Assembly: GCF_025698545.1 (NCBI RefSeq)
Contig: NC_068575.1
Coordinates: 63,001,980-63,065,979 of the forward strand
Direction: 5' to 3'
DNA length: 64,000 nt
Source: Gossypium raimondii
Lineage: Eukaryota > Streptophyta > Magnoliopsida > Malvales > Malvaceae
Shown here piece by piece: positions 14,013 to 25,997 of this stretch; position 1 is the first letter of the stretch; each line of letters begins with the position of its first letter. The notes under the pieces are model-generated. The model did not search any database. It saw nothing but the letters and a program-made list of their open reading frames with translations, and had not been told where the DNA came from. The position numbers were made by a program, and so were the translations under genes.

Positions 14013-15501
14013 ATGCTGACAATAACCACCGCCTCCGCCTCCATATCTCCACCAACACCACCTAACCTCCAACTAATCAACCGCCGTCACTTGCTGCTTC
14101 TCACTTCCCTCTCCTTATCTTCATTCTCAGTCTCAGATTCGGTGGCCACTGCTCGTGGCCTTCTCCAGATGCCCCCACCTCGCCTCACTAACAGGTACAC
14201 CCATCCCTCTTCCATAATAGCTGATGAACTCTATCGAACAAAATGAATGTGAACTTTGAATTTGGGTTTTAATTTTTTTTTCAAGGTACTTTTTGGTGAG
14301 GGCTGGGGAGTCCCAATATGAGAGCCTCGGAATAATCAACACCAACCCTGTAGCAAAAACTTCTGTTGATAGTGGGTTATCAGACAAGGGGAAAAAACAG
14401 ACTCTGAAATCTGCTTTGGAATTGAAGGCTATGGGGGCCTGTGAAAGGAATTGCTGGATTTGGCCTTCTATTACTCAAAGAGCTTACCAGGCTGCTGAGA
14501 TCATTGCAGCTGTTAATGGTGTCAGTCGTAGGTATATATACAAATTAATCCTACATCTTCTAATGGATAGTTTTTCTTGAAAGAATCAAAATTTTTTTTC
14601 TGTTTGCTGTTATTCAACGTGAATCCATGAAAATAAACTTTCCATGTCCTTCAACATATGGTTTAGTTGAAACATTGAATGATGGAGGAATGAACTTCAA
14701 CCTACTTTTATTTGTGTATTTGATTTATGTCGTGATTTTAGGGTCAATGATTACATACACACACACACCGAGACAGATTGATTGCCAATAGGATAAGGTC
14801 AATTTATGTTGACTTGCTATTTGTTGGCTGCAGTTATATAGTTCCAGAGTACAGCTTCCTGGATGCTCGTGGACTGGGAGCATATGAAGGCAAGGAACTG
14901 GAAGCCATTTCACAAGTACAATCTCATTCTTTATATTCTAACGAGCCCTATCTGGTGTATATAACATGTTTTGTTGGGGTAGTTTCTGGGTGTCCATGTA
15001 TATATATATTCCTCTTAAGAAACCATATACTAAAATCCTTGGATGCCTGAGCTACTGTAAGCAAGTGTTATTGGGTGCTTGGAAATGATTCAGGTTTATG
15101 AATCGGATAGCATATCTTCTACAATCAAGCCACCTCCTATAGATGATGGAACACCAAATGAAAGTGTGGCAGATGTATTTGTGCGTGTGACACAACTCAT
15201 GTCTATCCTTGAGACTCAGTACTCTGAAGACACTGTCATTATAGTGTCTCCAGATTCTGACAATTTGACGATATTGCAAGCTGGTTTAGTCGGACTTGAT
15301 CTTCGAAGGTAAACTCTCTTCAATGCATCAAACCTAACATCTGGTCCTGCTCCACTAAAAATTATTGATGTTGTTTTCAGGCACAGTGAACTTTCCTTTG
15401 GGCCAGGCGAAGTAAGATATGTAGATCCAAGTAGCATTCCAACCTACAAGCAACCTGCATCCGCTGTGTATAAATGTTTAAACCCACCAAACTGTAACTA
15501 A
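14013..15501 (+). CDS. Phosphoglycerate-mutase-like (histidine phosphatase fold) protein, probably thylakoid lumen; predicted pseudoenzyme
   Basis: Exons 14013-14194, 14286-14531, 14834-14915, 15094-15308 and 15381-15501 join in frame to 281 aa. The start is the ATG in the context CCAAAATGC; upstream codons in that frame contain no ATG. The N-terminus is rich in Ser/Thr/Pro, then twin arginine (residues 24-25), a leucine-rich stretch and an A-x-A type site (about 44-47), which is the pattern of a Tat-routed thylakoid-lumen precursor. The body aligns by recall with the plant phosphoglycerate mutase family protein carrying FLVRAGES. In active members the motif is RHG with the phospho-accepting histidine; here it is RAG (Ala67). 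The second catalytic histidine (usually in SHG) is replaced in IVSPDSD (Pro223). An arginine in SITQRAYQAAEI is kept. Phosphatase or mutase activity is therefore doubtful. The real role is unknown; it may bind a ligand or partner. Confidence 0.88.
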
Positions 15502-16436
15502 TATAGCTAGGCCTAGGAGCATTATATCTTTATAAATACAAAGTCTAATGTATACAAGAGAAAGCATCTGATGATGATTATTTGCCCTTTCTGGATCATT
15601 AATCTTCCACCCTGCTTTTTTTTTTTTTTTTTTTTGTATTCGTTGTTGGTCTGGTTAATGCATGGCAATGGCATTTATTTATCCATTGATTTGATAAGAG
15701 GCCAGGCCACGCAGTTATGCCTTAAATCAAGTTTCTCATTCATTAACCGTGGTGGCTATTATTGTTATTATTATTTTCTGATGAAAAACCTCAATGAATA
15801 CAATTGAAATATAATTAATATTATTGGTAAATGTTTTGTTTATATTTTAGTATGGTCATATTTCAATATTAGGTATTAATGTGTTTTCTAGTAATTATAT
15901 AATGTGTTTAATCGAGTTGGTGTCATGAGTCAACTTGACACTAACGTAACCAAAAAAATTACTTAAAAATCGTATTTTATTATTTTTATATGAAATACTT
16001 AAATAAAATAACTAAAAAGCTATTTATATTCATCAATTTATTTAAAATTAAAGTATTCAAATTACTAGTCATTTGCATGTAACTTTATTTATACTCGATT
16101 ATTTTTTTCTTATTTTCTCTTTTATATTCAGGTTGGGTTATTTAAATCTAGTATATAAGTTACAACAAATAAAATGAAGTGAAATAAAAGCACAATCTTA
16201 AATTGGACTAAACTTTTATTTTCTTTTATGAATAAATTAGACTAGAATAGAGGGAAAGGGGAGGAATAAGGAGTAATCAATTATTAATTATAACAATGCA
16301 ATCCAATCCATATGATATAACACAAAAGAAAGAAGGAAAACAGAGGAAGTAGTAAAAATAATAATAAATGTTGCAATCCAATCCAAAGTAGAAAACAATA
16401 ATTGAGGTGAGAAAAAGGAGTGCAGAGATTACAAGG
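15502..16436. other. Spacer between convergent mutase-like and MYB genes
   Basis: Holds the 3' flanks of both genes, a run of about 23 T at 15615-15637 and very AT-rich DNA. A GAGTTGGTGTCA...GACACTAA segment at 15915-15945 resembles sequences near 45400 and 45690, so it is probably a dispersed repeat fragment. No gene is seen. Confidence 0.5.
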
Positions 16437-17131
16437 TTAGGCAAAGCCATGCCAAACAAAATCAAGAGAGACGCGGTGGTCGTGGTCTAGTAAGTCCAAG
16501 ACATTGACAGGGGTAGGTGTATGCAAATTGAAATGATCATTGTTATGACATTGCCAAAACCAAGAAGAGCTTCCGTTTCCGTAGTCACGAGGCGAGGGCA
16601 AGGCATCTGTGGTGGTCATCATCACCTGGTCTTGAGCTTGGCTATGGCTATTATCATCATCTCTACTAGACTTGGAGGGAGTTTGGGATTGTGAAGAATG
16701 AGCAGTAGGATTTTTGATGATCCCAAGCTTTTTGCTCAAATGAGTGTTCCAATGATTCTTCACTTGATTGTCTGTTCTTCCTGGAACCCGACCAGCTATG
16801 AGTGACCACCTACAGTTGAGTTAGTTAACAAACAAACAAAATATGTTTTTATTTAGTAACTAATTAACAAGGCGTTTAGCAACCTGTTGCCGAGTAGGTT
16901 ATGAAGGCGGATGATAAGATCATTCTCCTGGTCGGAGAAACGACCACGCTTAACACCGGGACTAAGGTAATTGATCCACCTCAATCTGCAGCTTTTCCCA
17001 CACCTCTTGAGGCCTGTTACTTTGGGTATCCGATTCCATTTCCCTTTCCCATGCTTCCTTACGTACTCCATTAGGATGCTGTCCTCCTCTGCACTCCACA
17101 GCCCTTTTTTATATTCACTCTTTTCTTCCAT
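16437..17131 (-). CDS. R2R3-MYB transcription factor with bHLH-interaction motif (WER/GL1/MYB82-like)
   Basis: Two exons on the minus strand, 17131-16884 and 16809-16437, give 206 aa. Residues 10-60 are repeat R2 with Trp12, 32 and 52. R3 has Phe65, Trp84 and Trp103. The stretch from Asp71 to Arg90 fits the bHLH-binding signature [DE]Lx2[RK]x3Lx6Lx3R exactly, so the protein should join MYB-bHLH-WD40 complexes that control epidermal cell fate or flavonoid genes. The C-terminus is short, has a Ser/Asp/Gln-rich linker, then WFWQ and a [14 protein letters not shown] stretch that may act in activation. The only intron lies in R3 (GN-R/WSLI); the usual R2 intron is absent. Closest recalled families are WEREWOLF/GLABRA1 and MYB82, but the C-terminus does not settle which. 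No lesions. Confidence 0.9.
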
Positions 17132-17183
17132 CTCAACCTACCAGCTACTACCTCTATTATCACTTCTCTCCCTCGCTCTCTGC

Positions 17184-17190
17184 TTATATA
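17184..17190 (-). promoter_or_regulatory. TATA box of the MYB gene
   Basis: TATATAA read on the minus strand, 53 bp upstream of the MYB ATG at 17131, spaced to give a short leader starting near 17155. It is embedded in a CA/GT-rich repeat. Confidence 0.5.
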
Positions 17191-17320
17191 CACACACCCA
17201 CACACATAGTTTGTAGTTTGATTGTGACTTGTGAAGATATTTTATATTTAAAGAGGGTGAAGAGTAAGAATAATATGGGAGACATCCATTTATATGGATA
17301 AGTGGTGTAAAATTTATCAT

Positions 17321-19800
17321 AACTTTTTATACATTTAATATTTTTCATTTGATTTATTATTATTATTTTGTTGAGGCCTACCTACCAAATTTTATCCATT
17401 GTCCTCCCCAAGCAACGGTTATGATTCACTTTTAGCCCTTGCTTGGATTATATGCATGCAAGCAATGCCCATTCTTCCACTCTAATTAATTTTATTTAAT
17501 TTACTACACTATTTATATAATTAATTTTATGCTCTATGGTGTTAAAATTTTATTTAATTTACCACACTAGTATTTAGTAAATCTAAATCAATGGATAGAA
17601 TAAAAAACTGATTGATTTGATTACTTGGATTTAGTTTGTGAAGAAGACAAAGTAAAATAATAATTATAAGAAAGCAAATGACATTTGTTGTGTGACCGAA
17701 ATTCTTCACAAGAATATTTGAGACCCTCTTGTCACAAGTTAACTAGCAAGGATCAATCTTTCTTTGTCCTTTGTATTTAGTTACACTTTGCTTCTTCCTC
17801 GTTTTGTTTTGTGATTTCTTAGCTGGATGCTCACTTATTTTACATACATAAAAATAGATTGATATGAGAATCTTGCTCTCTCTCTTTTTGCTATAAAAAT
17901 GATACACAAGTATCTGATTGCATCAAGACAACATAAAAGGGGAATATATAATATATCCATCCAAATTCTTGTTACAAACAATCTCATCTGATCAACGTCT
18001 GTCTGTCTGATACAGCCATCTACTACAAAGGATGGGCTTTGACATTACACACAACCAAATAAGACAAAACTCCATTTTGGGAACTTTGCCTTTGAATCAA
18101 TATCATCCCACTACACAAATAATTATTACTCCATTTGAAACAAAGTAGCACATACAGTTGCCTTTTTCTTTCTCTCCTCGCATTCATCCTATTCCTTTTT
18201 ATTGTCAAAGACATACTCATTCATGCATGAGAAAAAGTAAAAAAGAATATATGTTGTTGTTAGCAAACTGGTTGATTATGAATTTGAGGAGCAAAAGAAA
18301 TATTATTATACTAATTAGGTAATTATGAAAACAATCTGTGTTTGAGAATCTATGATATCTGATCACAAATGACCCTATGATTGGGGTTGCACATTGTGTA
18401 ATAAATAAGAAAGAATGTAGTGGAGGACACTAAAATGGAAAGAGAAAGGTGGGGCAGGGGGATCCATGTTTAGTTTAGGCCATCAATCAATGTTGGAAAA
18501 TGGGCATCAATTTACATGTGCTTGCATTTGCCTATGCTATGTACTTGATTACTACATAATGCCGTTTTAGCTGGATAAAATCTCACGCTCATTATTACTC
18601 ATATATCACTTTTTCTTTTTCTTACATTATTTAAAATTTATATCCAATGTGTATATATAATAAAATGAATTTAAAGTCGTATTAGGAGAATAAATGCATC
18701 TGTGGAAGTAGTAAATCATGCCTTTTTGGATCTAAAAGTCAGTAGGCGAATGAGTTATTCCATCATGACATATGTTTGATACCTTTAACAATTAAACATT
18801 ATTTCAAAAGGGCGAAATGAATAGCCCATAACTTGTTGGGCTAGTGACGACTGATTGATTTACTAATTTAACAAAAACCCTAAAAAGTAATTGATTCTTT
18901 TAGGCCCAAAAGGTCATTAAAATTATCAACCACCAAGATCCTAGGAAATGAATAGTTGTATTAAAAACGCGGAGGTCATGCTTAAAGTAGCAGCCATCTT
19001 GGTGAGCTTCTTTATATTCCTTAGACTCAAAACCTTCCAACTTGTGCATGTTAGGATAAGTTGCTATAGAAAACCAATGGTTTTAGAAGAATGCCAAGTC
19101 TTGGATACGTTGGCAGAAGAAAATGGCCATGCAAGCCTGGAAATGGTTGAATCCGAAAATGAAGATGGAATTCTATTGTTTTCTGCTGAGTAGTTTGATT
19201 GGTATTTTTGCTCTCTTTTTGTAGCTTGAAACCAAATTGAATGATTTTTGAAGGAATTAACGATCCATTCAGGGTGTTATAGTTATCATGCTACAAGATG
19301 AATAAAATTTGTTATGGATACTGAAAAACGTCTGCTAACACAATGAACAAACTTGTAAACAACACCACAATTATTTATGCCATATTTTGATTTTAAACTT
19401 ATCTATGCAACATCTTAAAATTCACTCAATAATCTTCTACCTTTCTTACTAAAGCTTGTAAGCCAACTTTTGTTTAAAATGAGTTGGGAAGCCCAGAATG
19501 GATCTAGGCAGTCGCAGGTAAATGTGGAAGACTTTGGTGAGCTGACTTGGTGACAAGGTCAAAATCACGTAGATTGAAAATGAAAATGAAGAGCTTATAG
19601 GCGCATGTGACTGGCAATGGTAATACCAGCTCACTTGATAAGATTCCTATTAATACCCATTCCTACATTCTCCAACCACATCACATCATAAGAAGACTTA
19701 AACAACAAAACATCTATTAACAACTCAAGAATCATAAGAAGACACGTGACCTACTAAAACATCAAGTAAACCTCTCGCAAAAGCTTCTTAGAGGTGATTA
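17321..19800. other. MYB upstream spacer
   Basis: AT-rich spacer with no gene I recognise. A plus-strand open frame at 18948-19193 (81 codons, starting MNSCIKNAEVML) has no recognisable domain and no clear neighbouring exons. It may be a chance frame or a gene relic. Confidence 0.4.
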
Positions 19801-20163
19801 AGGGGATTTATTCTCTCCAGATCTTAGCCAGAATTTTTTATAAAAAAAATAATAGTCTAGTAACTTAAATAAAAACTTTCGAATAGTTTTATAATTTATA
19901 GAAATTTTTGAATAACTTAATGATCATTTTGTATCTTTTTAAAGTTAAGTGACCAAAATGCAATGTTAATAATAATTTAATGATCTTAAGTGTAATTTTC
20001 CTTAATTTTTTATAAATAATACGCGACATATTTAATGTTCAATATATGTTTGATGTTGTGTTGGAGTTTTGATCTTTCCAATTAATTTTTGAACTTATAT
20101 TAGAACAATAACAACTGTGTTTTGTCAAAACTCAAAGGTGAAATTTTGACATATTTGAGCCTA

Positions 20164-22352
20164 TGTAACAGCCCGATTTTCAGTGGTGTCGGAAATAGTG
20201 GTTCGAGGTCACTAAATCCAACGAGTAAGTTCGTAAATATTATTATTTAATATTTACGAGTCAAATGTGATTTTTTAAAAAAAAATGCATTTTCGGGACT
20301 TCGTTTTGGTAAATCGGATTCGTAAATATTTTAATAAATATTTACGAAGCTAGTTGTAGTTAATTAGGTTTTGATTAGGTGAGTTTGACTTAATTAAGAT
20401 TAATTAGATAAAAGGACTAAATTAAATTGATTGTGAAAGTTTAATTATGAAATAGAAAAAATCAAGGGACTAAATTAGTAAATAAACCAAAAATGTGACA
20501 CTTGTGTGGCAATAATAAAATAAATGTGTAATAAAATATATACATGCATTTGTAATAATATGTATAATTTACTTATTATTTAAGTATAAGATATTTTAGA
20601 TTAAAATATTATTATATTATATTAATTAATCAAAACAAAATAAAGAAATAAAATAAAAGAACAAAGGAAACAGAAAACTTAAAACGAAACAGAGAAGGAA
20701 AGAAAGAAAAGGGAAAATTGGGGTTTTGAAGTTCCAAGCTCATTTGGTAAGTTAAATTAGTCCATTTTTTATAATTTTGATATTTTGGAATCCTAGAACA
20801 AAATACTACTTGATTTAAGTTGAAAATTTGAAAGTTAGTAAATTTTAGATGTTGTTCATGTTGAATTAATTGATGAATTAGGGGTTAAATTGATTGAATT
20901 TCAAGTTAGGAGTTAGTAAAGGGTTGATTTGTAAAATAAAACATACGTTTTGAATAGTAGGGACTAAATTGAGAGAATTTCAAAATTAGGGATTTATGGT
21001 GAAATTAGAGAGTTAAATTAGTCTAAATTGGGAATGGAATGAAAATATGAAATTAGTTTTGAGAATAAAAGTTAGTCTCGGTTCAGGGACTAAATTGGAA
21101 TTTAGGAAAATATTGAGTAAAAATTGAAATATTTAATGTGAGATTGAATGGTGTTGTATTGATGATTTTTAATTGTTTTAATTCTGTAGCTAGCGTTGTA
21201 CCGGAATTCTCGACTAAAAAGGAGAAAAATATAGTTGACGAGGAATAGCTAGGAATTCTTGGTTTGTATTTCTATAATCCGAATCTAATTATTAATTGTT
21301 GTATTTTGATTAAATGTTATAGTAAGTGATTGAGGTGAGAATTATTGTATTTTACAATTGAAATGGATTGTCTTGATATGTGATGAAATTATATTGGTTG
21401 AATCGAATTGGAATATATATATTATGAATATATGTGTAAATGTGAAATTGTGCAAATATGATAATTGGATTATTTTTTATATGTATAAAATTCAGTTTTA
21501 ATGCCCAAGTAGACGGAATTTAGAACTACTGGGATATTAGTGGCATACCATTAAGGAAATTTAGCGTGCTCTCTGATTATTAGCACGTTAGTGCTATCTG
21601 ATTACTAGCACGTTAGTGCTTTCCGTTTAGCACATCTGTGCTCTCTGTTTAGCATTTTAGTGCTCTCTGTTCATTAGTGCATAATAATGCATCTCTATAT
21701 TTGTTCCGTATATTCGGTATGTTCTATAAAATCTACTTTGGGATAAGAATATGAGATAATATACTGAAAATAGAATGTGAAATATGTTGTAAATACATGG
21801 AATACACGAGTTATATATTCATAAATTGATTGTGGAATGGATAGTGCCATTGTTTAAATGTTACGTGAATAAATTATGGAAATGTATTATATATAGCAAG
21901 TGATGACAATTGAGTATTGTGTGATTTTAAATGTTCAATTGTGCTTAACATTTTATTATACATATTTTTTTTAAATTTTTTTAAAAATTCAAATTATAGA
22001 AATACCACTGAGTTTTTACTCAACGTACGGTTTTGTTTTCCGTAAGCAGGTTAAGTACTTAAGTTTGATCGCTGATTTAGCATCCAACAACGATCCCAAC
22101 TCAAATATGGTGATGTTTATTTCTTTGTGTCGGCATGTACCTAGAGTGTCTAAATATTAGTTATTTTGTGGTTTGATTGTAAATGAAGTTAAAAGATCTA
22201 TTTTGGAGAGTTTATAATTTGGATTAAAATGATGCTTTGATGACTTGTTTTGATGATATAAAATGTTTGAGATTTCTATCTGTTTAATCTGTAATCTCCA
22301 ATAATACTCCGTAATCCGGTTCCAGCGAGGTATACAAGTTGGGGGTGTTACA
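20164..22352. mobile_element. Solo LTR 1, Tekay/Del-type Gypsy
   Basis: Begins TGTAACAGCCCGATTTTCAG and ends GTTGGGGGTGTTACA, so the element has TG...CA ends and short inverted termini (TGTAACA/TGTTACA). The flanking 5-mers are GCCTA on the left and ACCTA on the right, a target-site duplication with one change. At 2189 bp it has no internal coding region, no primer-binding site and no partner LTR here, which fits recombination to a solo LTR. It contains a purine-rich tract near 20640-20720 and a hairpin-unit array near 21562-21692. Confidence 0.82.
21562..21692. repeat. Tandem hairpin-unit array in solo LTR 1
   Basis: About five degenerate units of 25-33 bp. Each contains a small inverted pair such as AGCACGTTAGTGCT or AGCACATCTGTGCT, separated by TCTCTGATTA-like spacers. 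Confidence 0.7.
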
Positions 22353-23440
22353 ACCTAAATGATTGCACATGCATCTATGATAATTTTAAACCTGCATCCA
22401 AAGGTTTGAAGGCATAAAATTTATTGGCCTACAAAATTAATTAATGATAATTTTTAAAATGGGATAAAGAGCATTTGAATTAAGATAACCATAGGCATTA
22501 GACATGTGATAAAATCTCATTTTCTGATTGCTGATCACGTTGAAAGAAAGCTTATAAATAGACTGATGGACGACTTCCTCTTTAGCTGTTTGGGGTGTAT
22601 TTAGACACTTCTTATTTAGGGATTTTTGAGGAAATTATTGATTTTAAGTAAGATATTTGTAGAGAGTGATTTGAAATAATTTAGATATCAAAATTTGCTA
22701 ATCATTAGACTCCTAATGACATAAATTTGTCAAATTGCGTATCTAAAGAGGTCAAATATAAGAAAATCTATCATTAAACTAAAATTTATGAATGAATAAA
22801 AAAAATTTAAAAAACTCATAAACTACTTGAAAACAAGCTCATTAAGTACTCGAGAGAGCTTAACTTGACATATCAAATTACAGCAGATTACTTGCCCCTG
22901 TCATCATGTTGTGGCCTTAACTACCCTACTTCTTTGTTTTGGACCCTGTTTGATTGATAGGGGTCTTGAGCCAAAAATTGCTTAAGATGGCCCCTTTCAG
23001 ATCACATTTCTGATGACATTTTTTAAATGCATACATTGCTCAGTTCGGTGCCCTCGAGCATTATGGTATATGTAATGGTGATTGGAGTTGCTGCGATATT
23101 ATCTGGATGGGAGGTGTGGGGCTGTCTCCAAGATTCCTTGATACTTCACTTGTATGGAAATTTTGGCTAGGGAATAGTTAAGCTCATGATAAGTTTTGAA
23201 TTGATTATATAGAGCTTGAGGTCACTGATCTTTGCCTTCTCTATACCTGCGAATGTGTTATTGGCGATTCGTGGTATGGTCATTGTTCACCCGCTTGTTA
23301 TTTCTCTGATTGGACTGGTTTTAATGTTCATACCTGCGCCTGCCTACCCCTAAATCGGTCATTGGCTGTTGATAGCCTTAAAATCTCATGGGAGGCAATC
23401 TTCTTGGAGGGTTACTCTAATGGGGTGCTAGTGTGGAAAA
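22353..23440. other. Spacer with probable retroelement debris
   Basis: No open frame I can name. It adjoins the Gypsy gag remnant and may be a degraded part of the same element. Confidence 0.35.
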
Positions 23441-23449
23441 GTCACAAAC

Positions 23450-24290
23450 TTTCTCCACCTCGTCTTCCAAAAATTTGTGTACCATCTCATAAAGGCTGGA
23501 GGATTTGCTCGGGGTGTTTTCGATGATGATGTACCTCAAGTTATGATGCGAGGTTCCGACAATAAAAGCCTAAATTTCCTATTCATCAATAACTCCCTTC
23601 GTGACCATAGTAGCTACACAGAATCTTTTGACATAATCACGGGGGGACTCATTTGCTCTTTGGCAGATTGTCATCAAATAGGCAGAGGACTATTGCAACG
23701 CCTTGTTGGCCAGAAAATGACTCATAAATTGGTCAGCCAGTCGTTCAAAAGAATGGATGGATCCCCTAGGTAACGACAACTACCATTGCCGAGCCATTTG
23801 AGATAGGGTCATATAGAAGGGTCTGTATTTTACTTCTTCAGATGCCTCAAATATGTTCATGTAGTTGTTGTACCTGGCCAGATGATCTTCCGGGTCTCTC
23901 GATCCATTATACATAAACTTTAAGAATTTGAAGGATATTGAGATATGGTTGTCAAACATCTTTAAGGCTAACGACTCGTCAGAGTAATTTTAGACAAATT
24001 CGTTTGCTATTAACCCTTTTATCTCTTGCATCAATTATGCCCTGAAGGCTTTGAGTTGCTATTCCACAGAGATATTTTTATTGCCTTGAGAGTGCTGAGA
24101 TGTCACCAAGAAGTCAGTATTATTTCTACGAAGGCCTTCCAAATTGTCACCCTCATTATCTTTCCAGAGCTTGAATAGAGCTTCCTCTTCATAATGTTTT
24201 GAATTTTTTTTGTCTTGGGGGAAAGGGTAGTGGTTGCTATGGAGGTCAGTTCACCCAATCGAGGCGGAGAGTTGGAGGTTATAAAGAATG
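23450..24290 (-). pseudogene. Ty3/Gypsy gag remnant
   Basis: Read on the minus strand, about 23960 down to 23490 matches the retrotransposon gag core: a DPEDHLARYNNYMNIF stretch, then an LSQMARQW block, SIHSFERLADQFMSHFLA, and a region like ESPRDYVKRF. At least three in-frame stops interrupt it, one directly after ARQW. The poorly conserved N-terminal gag part continues to about 24290. No protease or polymerase follows within the window, so this is a dead fragment. The plus-strand frame over the same bases is a shadow. Confidence 0.75.
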
Positions 24291-24302
24291 AATATGAATA
24301 AA

Positions 24303-24692
24303 AGGGGTGTTCGAACAGTTAACTGAATCAAACTAGTATTAATCGAACTTTTTAATCCTTTAACCGTTAATCGAACCAAATCTTTTTCAAAAAAATTAAC
24401 CAAACCAAAATATTTCAGTTAATTCAGTCGGTTAACCGAACTAACTGAAATTTATATGTTTTTTTTTATAATGTTCATTTGATCGAATTATCCGAATTAA
24501 AACTACATATAATTTGTATTATTAATTATTAAGTCCGGTTAATTTAGTTAATTACTCAATTAACCGATAACCAAACTTCTAAAAAATCATTAACTAACCT
24601 CCGATCGAATTAGATTAGTTAACCGATCGATTAACTGAATTAGATCGATTCAATCGGCTAATTCGGTTTTAACCAAAATTTGAACACCTCTA
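24303..24692. repeat. Foldback/TIR element with repeated GGTTAACCGA-like motif
   Basis: The left end AGGGGTGTTCGAAC and the reverse complement of the right end (AGAGGTGTTCAAAT) form imperfect terminal inverted repeats. The interior, about 390 bp long in all, repeats variants of GTTAACCGA and AATTCGGTTAA on both strands, so much of it can fold on itself. No coding potential. It looks like a non-autonomous DNA transposon that landed beside the gag remnant. Confidence 0.55.
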
Positions 24693-25908
24693 ATGAGGAA
24701 GGTATAAAGGATAGAGGCCAAAGGTGTGTTAACAAAGTGTAGGCTTGATCTTTTGAAGGGTTGATCTTTTTTTCCTCATTTCTAGAGGTATTTATAGGTG
24801 AGAGTTTCATAGAAGGTTGCGTTAATGTGTTGGACTTGCCATTAAACTATTATTACAGTGGATGTTGGTGGTCACAAAACTAACTAAAATTTACGATAAA
24901 GGCAAGCGCACCTATCAAATAATAGTATAGCTACTGTTAGTAAAGATATCGTATCCACGAGGACTAAAAGTATTAGTAATTATCATTTTCTTATTATTTA
25001 GTCGAAAATTTGGAGTAATAAGTTTTAACTTAAAATTATCAAACTAATTTAACTAAGAATGCAACAAAGAACAAATAAGGAAAATAATCGAAAAATAACC
25101 AATGAAAGAGACAATACCTAAGAAAGAATCCACCTAGACTTTATCTTGAAAATTGGCTTATTGATAATTATCTTACTGTTTGGATGTCTCTTCACTTGTC
25201 AAGTGTGTTACATCAAACATTATATTTCAACCTAACATAAAAAATATAACACAAAGTATCCATTCAAGTGTCATGTTTGAATGAATTAATTATAGGTTGC
25301 ATGTGAAACATGCTCCGTTTTCTTACATCCACAAAATCTGTCCAATTGTCGTTTTCCTGCAACAGTTTCTGTGATATAATTAAACGTTTTCCTCAACGAT
25401 ATGTTTAAATTAGTAGTATAAAAGTATAGTGTTTAGGCAGTGTAGTGTTGGATCTCAATCTCATTAGAGGTGAGTTGTTAAAAAGTCAGCGCACGATACA
25501 TGCAATTAATGTATCAAATCAACGTGTTTCTCGACAGAAGGATCTTTTCTTTCTCACATGTGGAGAGGGACCGACCACCATTGACTGGATACTACAAAGC
25601 AATGGAAGGTGAGTGGATTGGGTAAAAAACTTCCCCAGAGAGAGAGATTGTAAGCATTGAAAGAAGCAATCCGCGATTTCATTAAACAAAACACCCTCGG
25701 ATTGTCGCCATTATTGGGATTGCGCTATCAACAAGGATATAAAAGATACCTTGGTTAAAACAAAGACAACGTCAACGTCATACTGATTCCCAAATTCCAT
25801 CCTTACTGTCGTCTTATCCCTATTAATTAATATTACCAGATTAGTTAATTTAATTCATTCAAATACCATCTAACAGATAGCTCCCCTGCTCTTCAATCCC
25901 ATCACTCG
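24693..25908. other. DXR upstream spacer with repeat fragments
   Basis: About 24870-25330 (GGCAAGCGCACCTATC through ATCGTATCCACGAGG to ATCCACCTAGACTT) resembles a dispersed plant repeat that I recall only in general terms. The rest, to 25908, is probably the DXR promoter region. No gene seen. Confidence 0.35.
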
Positions 25909-25918
25909 TTTATATATT
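25909..25918 (+). promoter_or_regulatory. TATA box of DXR
   Basis: TTTATATATT lies about 85 bp upstream of the DXR ATG and would place the transcription start near 25940. Confidence 0.45.
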
Positions 25919-25997
25919 TTCTGCGTTCTGCATCTCCCAGTTTTTGTTTTTATTTTCATCCCATTCATTTTCTCCACTCCAAAGCCTGCTCTGTTTC

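Noticed and set aside
18948..19193. 81-codon open frame MNSCIKNAEVML...
   Set aside because: No recognisable domain, no plausible neighbouring exons and no clear promoter; kept only as a note in the spacer entry.
23477..23773. 98-codon plus-strand open frame
   Set aside because: Shadow of the minus-strand Gypsy gag remnant, which explains the sequence much better.
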